From: Planctomycetaceae bacterium
Lineage (GTDB): Bacteria; Planctomycetota; Planctomycetia; Pirellulales; Pirellulaceae
Assembly (NCBI GenBank): GCA_002726245.1
Contig: PBSM01000278.1
Coordinates: 1 to 64,000, forward strand
Direction: 5' to 3'
Length of the DNA: 64,000 bases
Position numbers and translations under genes: made by a program. Positions within the stretch are counted from its first letter, which is position 1. Every line of letters begins with the position of its first letter. Positions 44,226 to 53,800 of this stretch are shown piece by piece. Under the pieces are notes generated by a model. That model was not told the origin of the DNA. It saw only the letters and a program-made list of their open reading frames with translations, and did no database searches.

Positions 44226-45617
44226 ATGAAGTTTGAATCCCTCCCGCTCTGCAAGCCTTTGCTCCAAAGTCTGCAGGCTGCGGGTTACGTAGAAGCCACT
44301 CCCATCCAGCAGAAAGCCATTCCCCAGATTCTCAAGGGGCGCGACCTAATTGGCTGTGCCCAAACGGGTACCGGCAAAACAGCAGCCTTCGCAGTGCCGA
44401 CGTTACAGCAGTTGATGACCGCACCCGTCGCGCCAACCGGTGCGGCTCGCCGGCGCCAGCGTTCCGGCCGCCGAGTTATTCGCTCTCTCATCCTCGCACC
44501 CACACGCGAACTGGCAGGCCAAATTGGCGACAGTCTTGCGACCTACGGTGAATTCACCGACCTGCGCCACGTTGTCATCTTCGGCGGCGTTCGACAAGGG
44601 CCGCAAGTTCGCGCTCTGCAGGCTGGCGTTGACATTGTGGTGGCAACACCCGGTCGTCTGCTAGATCTAATCGGGCAAGGATTCGTCGATCTTGCGTCTG
44701 TCGAGATCTTGATTCTGGACGAAGCTGACCAGATGCTCGACATGGGTTTCATCCACGACCTGCGCAAGATCGTCGCGCAGGCACCCCATCGACGCCAAAC
44801 GCTGATGTTCTCGGCAACCATGCCGAAGGCGATTCGCGACTTGGCCAGTCAGTTGCTCAAACGGCCGTTCGAGTTACAAGTCGCTCCAGTCGCTTCAACG
44901 CCCGAACTCGTATCACAAGCCGTTTACTTTGTGGAACGGAACCACAAAGCGGCGACGCTCACCCGCTTTCTCAAAGATACTGACCGCTCAAAGACACTCG
45001 TCTTTTCTCGCACCAAACGGGGCGCTGATAAAATTGTCCGCGGTCTGCAGCGCGACGGGATTCGAGCTGTCGCGATTCACGGGAACAAAAGCCAGGCCAA
45101 ACGAAAGGCTGTGATGCTTGAATTCGGCTCCAAACGGCCCCCCGTCCTCGTCGCCACCGACCTTGCGGCCCGCGGACTGGATTTCTCGGACGTCTCGCAT
45201 GTCATCAATTACGACATGCCAGATACCCCCGAAACCTACGTCCACCGAATTGGACGCACGGCACGGGCAGGAGCCTCCGGGCAAGCTGTTTCGTTCTGCG
45301 GTCGTGATGAACGGCAATGCCTCCGCATGATTGAAAAGTTGACCGGACTCGCGGTTTCCGTAGAGAAGTTGCCTGTCGTGTCGGGGAAGCTGCGAGCACG
45401 TGCGGCGACGTGCAACACGGGGCAAACAAAGAGGAGTGACTCAGAAACTGGTAACCGAAACGCAGCTCAAGGAAACGAGCAACGTGCGTCTAAGCCTCGC
45501 TCGCGACGCAACTCGCGACCGCCACGAGGAGTCGCAGCCAATTCAGGACGGCGGAAGTCCAACAGAGCGTCACGCAGCCGGAGAAACGAGGGGCCGCGTG
45601 CGGCCGGTGCCGGTTGA
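44226..45617 (+). CDS. DEAD-box RNA helicase, RhlE type
   Basis: 463 residues. All motifs are present: Q motif ATPIQQKAIP (24-33), Walker A AQTGTGKT (45-52), PTRELAGQI, TPGRLLDL, DEAD (LILDEADQMLDMGF), SAT, VLVATDLAARGLDF and HRIGRTARAG. The tail of about 85 residues is basic and disordered (RRNSRPPRGVAANSGRRKSN), as in RhlE, and would help RNA binding. Role: ATP-dependent RNA unwinding in ribosome assembly or RNA decay. Confidence 0.95.
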   Translation: MKFESLPLCKPLLQSLQAAGYVEATPIQQKAIPQILKGRDLIGCAQTGTGKTAAFAVPTLQQLMTAPVAPTGAARRRQRSGRRVIRSLILAPTRELAGQIGDSLATYGEFTDLRHVVIFGGVRQGPQVRALQAGVDIVVATPGRLLDLIGQGFVDLASVEILILDEADQMLDMGFIHDLRKIVAQAPHRRQTLMFSATMPKAIRDLASQLLKRPFELQVAPVASTPELVSQAVYFVERNHKAATLTRFLKDTDRSKTLVFSRTKRGADKIVRGLQRDGIRAVAIHGNKSQAKRKAVMLEFGSKRPPVLVATDLAARGLDFSDVSHVINYDMPDTPETYVHRIGRTARAGASGQAVSFCGRDERQCLRMIEKLTGLAVSVEKLPVVSGKLRARAATCNTGQTKRSDSETGNRNAAQGNEQRASKPRSRRNSRPPRGVAANSGRRKSNRASRSRRNEGPRAAGAG

Positions 45618-45681
45618 GCTCTGTCACGAATATAGAGGCGATCGTGTGTTTGTTCACAACCGAACGAGATCGAGTTAGTCG

Positions 45682-45984
45682 TTGTTGACATCGATCCACA
45701 CAGTGGATCAAGTCAGATGGTACGAGACTTTAACGCGGGAGAGAGCCTTGTTGTCACCAGCCGAAAAACTGTTGTCACCAGCCGAGAAAAGGGTCATGCG
45801 TACATTCCGACAGTTTCTAGTAACTCCGGGGAAAATGTTGTGCTTCTTCGGGCCAGACCTGGAGAGAAACAAAGCCGCGCTGCAACGATTGACGGAAAGA
45901 GACTTGCTGGTTAAAGAGCAATTCAAAGGTGCCTACTCACTGACGCGCAACGGTTTCGAAGCGATGAAGACCTGCGAAAAGTAG
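45682..45984 (+). CDS. Small winged-helix-like protein
   Basis: 100 residues from a TTG at 45682; no ATG lies before residue 39. The C-terminal part (AALQRLTERDLLVKEQFKGA then YSLTRNGFEAMK) looks like the recognition helix and wing of a MarR/PadR-like domain. Residues 24-37 are an exact tandem LLSPAEK LLSPAEK, due to a recent 21-base duplication (from about 45749) with two base differences. A hairpin, CATCGTT/AACGATG at 45986-46008, follows the stop. Moderate confidence that it is expressed. Confidence 0.55.
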   Translation: MLTSIHTVDQVRWYETLTRERALLSPAEKLLSPAEKRVMRTFRQFLVTPGKMLCFFGPDLERNKAALQRLTERDLLVKEQFKGAYSLTRNGFEAMKTCEK

Positions 45985-46315
45985 CATCGTTGGCCGGGGC
46001 GAACGATGAACGACATCTGAAATTCAGGCCAGAATCTCTCCAATACTCGGTGGATTCGCCAGTCCGCTTTTTCGGAGCCTTCGTCCAGTGCGATCATGTA
46101 CTGGATTGGAAGAGAGCCAACCGATCGGATCTGGTCAGATTGGAATTGCCGGAAGTCCGCAAATAGGATGGTAGTGGCGGTTGCTCCCTACCACCGCTCT
46201 GTGAGATGACCGTTCTGAAATGACCGGATACACGTTGCCAGCGGAAGTCGATGAGGGCACCGATCGCGCGGTGGACTAGACGCTGTAACACCTTTCACAT
46301 GTCGATCGGCGAACG
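45985..46315. other. Gene-free region upstream of the RND efflux genes
   Basis: 331 bases. It contains the hairpin next to the upstream gene's stop and nothing else recognised. It should hold the promoter for the efflux operon. Confidence 0.4.
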
Positions 46316-47668
46316 ATGCTCCGACGAGCCCTCTCTACGATACTCGCCCCGGTAATCATCATCACCGCTGGTCTGCTTGCGTTTTTCTGGCTCAAGGCAC
46401 AAGATGCTCCTCCCGAGCGGACTCGCGTTCCGCCCAGCCCACCAATCGTCGCGACGATCGAATTCGACGCAGTCGAAGCCGGTTTTGACATTCATGTCGG
46501 CGGAAATGTTGTGCCGAGTCGTGAGGTAACAATATCAGCGCAGATCGCCGGAGCAGTCGTCGCAAAGTCTAACGACGTGGAAGGTGGGCGGTATGTTTCG
46601 CAAGGGACGTCGCTACTGCAAATCGATCCGGCGAGCTATGAGCTCGAAGTTCAATCGCTGGGCAGTGAGTTGAACCAAGTTGCGCAGGACCTCCGTCGCG
46701 CCGAAGTCGAAGCGGAGGGCAATGCGGCTCTCATCCAGATCGCCGAGAGTAAGCGAAAGCTCGCGACTCAGGAACTGAAACGCGTCACGTCGCTATTCGA
46801 GAGCAATGCGGTTGCGGAGACGGAAGTCGATGAGGCCCAGAGGTTTGAACTCGAAGCCAGCAATGCCTTGCGGACACTGCACAACGTTCGCGATCTGATC
46901 CCGACTCGTCGAACGCGACTCGAGGCGGAACTAAAGTTGGTGGAACTGCGACAACAGCAAGCTCAACTGAGTCTCGATCGCACCCGCGTCGTTGCTCCAT
47001 TCGATGGGATCATTACGAACGACGCAGTCGAACTCGGTGATTTCGTGCAACCCGGTGACGTGCTATTGGAAATCGAAGACACCGCATCGATCGAAGTCCA
47101 ATGCAACCTGCGGACCGACGATCTGTACTGGCTTTGGAACTCTCATCAGCCCGGGCCAACGGAGGAAACCGGCAACAATGAGAGTTCCGATCGAGCGACC
47201 TTCGAAGTTCCTCGCGCTCCCGCGACGGTCACCTACTCAGTCGGTGGAGAGGAATTTCACTGGCAGGGCGAGTTGGCGCGATTCGAAGGCCGGGGAATCG
47301 ACGAAACGACGAGAACCGTTCCGTGCAGAGTGATTGTCTCGGAACCTCGGCGAGATGAGGCAACGGATGGACCACCCGCGTTGATGCGAGGGATGTATGT
47401 GACAATCACATTACCAGTCTCTCCGCGCGTGCGCTTATGGAAGATTCCGAATCGTGCAGTGCAGCCCAATGGTCAGGTCTGGACGATCGAGGGCGACGAG
47501 TTGCGAATTCACGAGATCACGCCAGCTCGCGTGCTTCCTGACAGCGTGCTGTTTCGTGCCGACGCGACCGACTTGAAGGTGGGCGATCGCATCATCGTTT
47601 CGCAACTCGCGACAGCGTTCGAGGGAATGCAGGTGCGAGAGTCCGACCAAGCGGAGCGATCGCCATGA
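46316..47668 (+). CDS. RND efflux periplasmic adaptor (AcrA-like)
   Basis: 450 residues. Membrane anchor at 9-27 (ILAPVIIITAGLLAFFWL). The biotinyl-lipoyl halves are VTISAQIAGAVVAKSNDVEG and VVAPFDGIITNDAVELGDFV, separated by a long coiled-coil hairpin (about 110-220). Beta-barrel and membrane-proximal domains follow. The adaptor links the RND pump to an outer-membrane channel. The stop overlaps the pump start by four bases. An outer-membrane factor (TolC) is not encoded here. Confidence 0.92.
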   Translation: MLRRALSTILAPVIIITAGLLAFFWLKAQDAPPERTRVPPSPPIVATIEFDAVEAGFDIHVGGNVVPSREVTISAQIAGAVVAKSNDVEGGRYVSQGTSLLQIDPASYELEVQSLGSELNQVAQDLRRAEVEAEGNAALIQIAESKRKLATQELKRVTSLFESNAVAETEVDEAQRFELEASNALRTLHNVRDLIPTRRTRLEAELKLVELRQQQAQLSLDRTRVVAPFDGIITNDAVELGDFVQPGDVLLEIEDTASIEVQCNLRTDDLYWLWNSHQPGPTEETGNNESSDRATFEVPRAPATVTYSVGGEEFHWQGELARFEGRGIDETTRTVPCRVIVSEPRRDEATDGPPALMRGMYVTITLPVSPRVRLWKIPNRAVQPNGQVWTIEGDELRIHEITPARVLPDSVLFRADATDLKVGDRIIVSQLATAFEGMQVRESDQAERSP

Positions 47669-50600
47669 AGTCGATCGTCGAGTGGTCGATCCGCAACACG
47701 CCTTCAATGACTACGTTCGCAGTGGCCGCGCTGACCGTCGGAATGGCGTCAATGTTGATGCTCCGCCGAGAACGCTACCCGGATTTTCTGCCCGACGAAG
47801 TGAGGGTGACGGTTCCCTATCCTGGTGCCAGCCCAACCGAAACGGAAGAGGGAATCTGCCTGAAAGTCGAAGAGGCGATCCGTTCGATCGTCGGCGTCCG
47901 CAAGATGACGTCTTCGGCAACCGAAGGACGCGGCAGCGTGACGGCGGAGTTGTCTAACCATGTCCGCGATCCGGAGCGGGTGTTGAACGAGATTCGGGGC
48001 GCTGTCGATCGTATTCCCAGCTTTCCGGAAGAATCCGAGAAACCTGTTATACGGCTGGCCGTTCGTTTCCAGTCGGTCCTCTCGGTCGCTGTCCTGGCTC
48101 CAGCCGGAAGCGATCCTGCCCGCGATCCGGTCGCGGAAAGACAACTTCGCAACATGGCCGAGCACGTGTATGAGGAACTGCTGCAGTTGCCTGAAGTTTC
48201 GCACGTCGATCTCTGGCAGGCCAAGCCGCATCAAATCGACATCGAGATTTCGGAAGCGACGCTCCGCAAGTACAGCCGGACTCATCGCGATATCAGCGAT
48301 GCTGTTCGGCGAGGCAACGTCGAACTGCCTGGCGGTGAAATCAAGACCGCGTCGGCCGACCTGCTCGTGCGAGCGGCAAACAAGAACGTCACAGGCGCTG
48401 AAATCGCGAAGCTTCCCGTGCGTGCCGATCCGAGTGGAATCGTGCTCACCGTTGGCGACTTAGGCACTGTTCGCGATGGCTTCGACGACATCGAGCTGAT
48501 CTCTCGCATCGACGGCCGACCATGCATGTCGATCAAGATTCGGATGACAGCCAGCGAGGACATGCTTCAGATTCGCGACGAAGTGCTGCACTACGTGGCC
48601 AACAAGCAGATGCCCCAAGGGTATGAGTTGAAGACCTGGGACGACTACTCCGGGCAGACTCGCGACCGGCTCGATTTACTTTCGCGTAGCGGGATCGTCG
48701 GACTGATCTTGGTGTTTGTCGTGCTCGGGCTGTTCCTCGACCTGCGTCTTGCATTTTGGGTCGCGTTGGGAATTCCTATCTCGGTGTTCGGCACTTGCGC
48801 AATCATGCTGGCCAGCGACGCCACGCTCAACGTTCACTCGATGTTCGCTTTTGTGATGGCGTTGGGCATCGTTGTCGATGATGCAATCGTCATTGCTGAG
48901 AATGTCTACGCACACCGACTTCAAGGCAAGAACGGTTGGCGAGCCTCGGTCGATGGGACGGTCGAAGTCGCTCCGGCCGTCATTAGTTCCGTCCTTACGA
49001 CTGTCGTGGCCTTCATCCCTCTCGCATTCGTCACCGGCGAGATGGGCAAGTGGATCGCAGTGATGCCGCTCGTCTTAGTTTCCATCTTGCTGATCTCGCT
49101 GTTGGAAGCGGTTTTCATCCTGCCGTGTCATCTCGCACACAGCCGTTTACCTGAACGCGAATCGTCCGTCCCGCGTTTCCAACGCTTTGTGCAGCGGGCA
49201 GTCGATGGCTTTATTGATCGTGCCTACACACCGGCGTTCCGCTGGTCGTTGGCGAATCCGGCGATTATCTTCAGCGGCTCCATCTCCGCTTTATTACTGA
49301 CAACGGGGCTCTACGTCGGCGGATTCACGCCGTTCGTCTTCCAGCAGCAGCTCGATTGGGAATTCGTCTATATGTACATCGAATATCCTAAGGGCACGCC
49401 AACTGACACGATCGATGCCGCGACTGTGCGGCTGGAAAGGACGTTTCGGGAGATAGAGCAAGAAGAGTTGCAAGCGGATAACGAATCACTCGTCAAAACG
49501 TTCTTTCGCAGCGTTGGTTACACGAATCAACTGGACAACATGCGAGGCGAAGTCTACGCCGAGTTTGATCGCAATCGTATCTATCACGAGAAGTCCAGTC
49601 GCGAAGTGGTCGCCCGCTGGCGCGAGCGATCGGGGGAGTTTCCTGGTGCCGAGCGAGTCGTCTTCTGGGGCATCAACGTCGCGCCAGGTGGAAGGCCGAT
49701 CGAGTTGTCGCTACTGGCCTCTGACATCGATCAACTTGAAGCAGTCGCTAAGGAACTCAAGGAACAGCTCGCAACGTACACCGGGGTGGTCGATATCCAT
49801 GACAGTCGGGGCGCCGGCAAATGGGAGTTGCAAATGAAGTTGAAGCCCGAAGCCGAGACGCTCGGGATCCGTCTGGAAGACGTGGCCCGAACTGTCCGCG
49901 CCGCGTTTTATGGAGAAGAAGTCATGCGACTTCAACGCGGCCGCCACGAAGTGAAACTCATGGTTCGCTATCCACCCGAGGAACGCCGCTCACTACATCA
50001 ACTCGATGAAGTCCGAATTCGTACGGCGGAAGGTGCAGAAGTGCCGTTGCCCGTTCTGGCAGATGTCACCGTCGAACGTGGCTACTCGACCATTCGTCGC
50101 ATCGACCAGCAGAGAGCCGTAACGATCACCGCCAACGTTGCCGATCAGCAAGCCAATGCGCCGAACATCATCCGTGACTTGCGAGAAGGTTTTCTGGCCG
50201 ATCTTCTTCGTCGCCATCCGCAAGTCCATGCCCGTTGGGAGGGCCAACAAGAAGAGACCCGCCGATCATTCGACAGCTTGCTGATCGGTTTCGCGTTGGC
50301 ACTGTTCGGCATGTATGCGTTGCTGACGCTGGAGTTTCAATCTTTCGTGCAACCATTGATTATTCTGGCAGTGATTCCGTTCGGCTTTGTCGGAGCCGTA
50401 CTTGGACATCTGCTGCTCGGACAGTCGCTGACACTCTTCAGCCTGTTCGGCATTGTGACACTTTCCGGAATCGTCGCCAATGACTCCATCGTTCTGATCG
50501 ACTTCATAAATCGCCGCCTGGCGGAAGGCACACCGCTGAACGAAGCATTACTCGAATCGGGCCGCCGCCGCTTCCGACCGGTGATGTTGACCTCAGTCAC

Positions 50601-50796
50601 GACCGTGGCCGCGTTGCTGCCAATCTTACTCGAACGGAACACGCAGGCTCAGGTCATCATCCCCATGGCGATCAGCATCTCATTCGGCCTGATCGTCGCA
50701 ACGGTCTGGATTCTGTTCCTCGTTCCAGCGATTTATCGAGTTTACGCGGCGTGCCGGAACGGAAGATGGTCGGCAAGTCCAGACGCGAGTGTTTGA
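47665..50796 (+). CDS. RND efflux pump (AcrB/MdtB-like)
   Basis: 1043 residues, the normal length, in one frame. Twelve membrane helices in two halves with two large periplasmic loops. The proton relay pair lies in MALGIVVDDAIVIAENVYAH (VVDD), and GIVANDSIVLIDFINRRLAE is the matching helix of the second half. The N-terminal porter motif YPGASPTETEEGICLKVEEA is that of the HAE1/HAE2-like group. Substrate cannot be predicted; a drug or lipid exporter is likely. Confidence 0.95.
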   Translation: MKSIVEWSIRNTPSMTTFAVAALTVGMASMLMLRRERYPDFLPDEVRVTVPYPGASPTETEEGICLKVEEAIRSIVGVRKMTSSATEGRGSVTAELSNHVRDPERVLNEIRGAVDRIPSFPEESEKPVIRLAVRFQSVLSVAVLAPAGSDPARDPVAERQLRNMAEHVYEELLQLPEVSHVDLWQAKPHQIDIEISEATLRKYSRTHRDISDAVRRGNVELPGGEIKTASADLLVRAANKNVTGAEIAKLPVRADPSGIVLTVGDLGTVRDGFDDIELISRIDGRPCMSIKIRMTASEDMLQIRDEVLHYVANKQMPQGYELKTWDDYSGQTRDRLDLLSRSGIVGLILVFVVLGLFLDLRLAFWVALGIPISVFGTCAIMLASDATLNVHSMFAFVMALGIVVDDAIVIAENVYAHRLQGKNGWRASVDGTVEVAPAVISSVLTTVVAFIPLAFVTGEMGKWIAVMPLVLVSILLISLLEAVFILPCHLAHSRLPERESSVPRFQRFVQRAVDGFIDRAYTPAFRWSLANPAIIFSGSISALLLTTGLYVGGFTPFVFQQQLDWEFVYMYIEYPKGTPTDTIDAATVRLERTFREIEQEELQADNESLVKTFFRSVGYTNQLDNMRGEVYAEFDRNRIYHEKSSREVVARWRERSGEFPGAERVVFWGINVAPGGRPIELSLLASDIDQLEAVAKELKEQLATYTGVVDIHDSRGAGKWELQMKLKPEAETLGIRLEDVARTVRAAFYGEEVMRLQRGRHEVKLMVRYPPEERRSLHQLDEVRIRTAEGAEVPLPVLADVTVERGYSTIRRIDQQRAVTITANVADQQANAPNIIRDLREGFLADLLRRHPQVHARWEGQQEETRRSFDSLLIGFALALFGMYALLTLEFQSFVQPLIILAVIPFGFVGAVLGHLLLGQSLTLFSLFGIVTLSGIVANDSIVLIDFINRRLAEGTPLNEALLESGRRRFRPVMLTSVTTVAALLPILLERNTQAQVIIPMAISISFGLIVATVWILFLVPAIYRVYAACRNGRWSASPDASV

Positions 50797-50887
50797 CCGA
50801 CATCGCTCCACTTGCCACCCGCTGACGCAGCTTCGATAATCGCGGGCAGAGCTATCACACAGACAATGTCACCATCAGGATACGAGC

Positions 50888-53800
50888 ATGCCGAGATCCA
50901 AAAACTGCAAACGCCTAGTGATACTGCTGTTGACGTGCTTGGCGCATGGCGAAGCTAACGCAGAAGGGTGGCCTGCTTACCAGCACGACTCCCGTCGCAG
51001 TGGATATTCGGCTGAGAAGCTTAATATCGACCAACTGCGGATCGCCTGGAGTTGGCGATCGCCGTCGCCTCCACAACCGGCTTGGGCGGGACCGGCGAAG
51101 TGGGATGCGTACGCGGGCCACCGCGATCTCCCGCCGATGCGCAGTTACGACATGAGCTTTCAACCTGTCGCGGTTGCCGGGAACGTTTTCTTCGGATCGT
51201 CCGCCGACGATACGTTGTATTGTGTCGATGCGGCTGATGGCAGCGCGCGGTGGTCGTACATCACGGACGGTCCGATCAGAACCGCGCCGACGTATGCCGC
51301 CGGGCGTCTGTTCTTCGGCAGCGATGATGGCTTTGCCTATTGTCTCGATGCCGAAGATGGCTCGCTCGTCTGGAAATATCGTCCCGCGGAAACCGAGCGT
51401 TTGATTCTGAACAACGGTTGCTTCATTCCATTTCATCCGTGTCGCACGGGCGTTCTGGTTGATCGGGGTCGAGCGTACTTTGGATGCGCGCTGCTGCCTT
51501 GGAAAGACGCGTATCTGTGCAGTGTCGATGTTGAGACGGGGCAGCCAGAGGGCGAAGGCTGCTATGTGCAACAACTGGCCGGAGCCACGTTGGAAGGTCC
51601 GCCCGCGGCTACCTCCGACCTGCTCGTCTTTCCCCAGGGACGCGTCGCGCCGCGAGTATTTCAACGCGTCGATGGCAAGGACCAGGGCCCGCTAAAAAAG
51701 AGTAGTGGAGGATCAATCGTCGTCGTGTCGTTAGACGCGAGCCTGTTTCATGGCCCGGGAGCCGACAGCCGCAAAGGTGGCATCAGTCGCAGCAGCCTTA
51801 AGACGCGTGAAGTGATTGCGAGTCACGGCCGTGGCAATGCACTCGTCGTGGCGAGCGGCGTCTCTTACATGCTGACCGACGACTCGCTGATCGCCTCGGA
51901 TTTGGTGAAGCGCAAAAACAAATGGATGGTGCCTTGCGACCAGCCTTACTCGTTGATCGGAGTTGGTGACACCTTGTTCGCTGGCGGACGGGATGAAGTT
52001 GTCGCGTATCGGGCCGAAGATGGCACTCGTGTTTGGGGTGCGTCTGTCGCGGGTAAAGCGTACGGCCTGGCCGCTGCAAACGGCCGCCTGTTTGTCAGCA
52101 CGGATTCGGGCGTGGTTCATGCGTTTACACCGGGAACGTTGGCAAAACCGATCGTTGAGGAAACGACAACGAGGGACCACTTCAAGCCGGCGACGGTCGA
52201 GAAGGTTAGCGACGAGAACCTGCGAGGCAGGTGGGTGTTTCAGGAGCCGCATGTCGAAGCAAAGAAGGTTCAAGACCTTGCCGGAGAGATCGACGGGAGT
52301 ATCGACGGCGCAGTCCGCTTAGAACGTGCGGGGCAGTTCCAAGCGTTGTCGTTGGATGGCCGCTCCCACAGTGTGTTACTGACAGCAGACCACAAGCAAG
52401 CCGAGTTGCCCTCGAAGGAGATCACGGTGGAAGCATGGCTGCGCGTCGATCAACCGCAAGAGTGGGGCGGCATCGTCGGTGCGGTGCAGGACAACGGCAG
52501 CTACGAGCGTGGTTGGGTCCTCGGCTTCCGCAAGGCTCGGTTCAGCTTCGCGCTGGCCGGCAAGGAAGGTACTGGATCGCTGACTTACTTGACCGCGAAA
52601 CGCGACTTCGAGCGCGGCCGTTGGTACCACGTGGCGGGTAGCTACGACGGCGGCACGATGCGACTATTCGTCAACGGCGCGTTGGAGAACGAATCAACAC
52701 AGCAACGGGGCGAGATCAACTATCCACCCAAAGCCTTCTTCGAGATCGGGGCCTATCACGACCAGAACGAGAACTTTCGTCTTCAAGGTCGAATCCATGA
52801 GGTGCGTCTTTACGACAAGGCGATCGATTCGGACGCACTGGCGGACCATGTGGCGTCAAAGGTGGATCTGCTGCCGGGTGAACCAGAGAATGCTGACGTG
52901 CTTGAGTTGGCGGCCGGACCTTGGCTTCAGTTCACGGATCCCGAGACCGCTGTCGTTCGTTGGCGAACCAAGAACCCTGCGCCGTCGGTTCTGGAGTATT
53001 GGCTGGATGGTGAGCGAACGAAGCTCGCGGACGACGCGACAACCACGGAGCATCTTGTTCGGCTAACCGGTTTGCGCAAGAACCGCGTCTATCGTTATTT
53101 GATTCGTGAAGCTCGCGACGATCAGGACGTGGCAACGCGGGAGTTCGAGTGCGACACGTTCTTCAACTTCACGTTACCCACGGTCGATGATGTCGCCTCC
53201 AGTTCATTCGCCGAGTCAGCCCGCTCAATCATCAAGCGAACGAAAGTGGACCGAGGCATTTGTTTGGTATTGGGATCTGACAAGGGCCAGCTCGCGCTTG
53301 AAATCGCCAAACAAACTCAAATGCGCGTGATTGCCGTCGAAACGGATGCTGATAAGGTACGCGAGTCGCGTGAAGTCGTGAAGACTGCCGGACTGTACGG
53401 CAGCCGAGTCACGATTCGCCAAGTGGAGGATCTCTCGAAGCTACCTTTCGTCGGCCACTTCGCGAATCTAGTTGTCAGCGAAGTGCCGGTGATGACGCAC
53501 CAGCCACCGGGTGTGGTTACTGAGATCTTCCGGGCCCTGCGTCCCGATGGTGGTGTGGCTTGGCTTGGACCAGCCATCGTCTCGCCGGACATGATCGACC
53601 AATGGAAGAAGGATGGACTCGAAGTCCGGCTCGAGCAGAAGCCACCGAACCAGCAGTTGGTGGTTACACGCAAAGCCTTGCCCGGTGCCGGCGATTGGTC
53701 GCATCTGTACGGTCGCGCGGACAACTCAGCTTTTGCCGGGGAGCAACTCTTGGGTGTCGAGAAGGCCGACGACTTGGACGTCCAATGGATCGGTCGGCCT

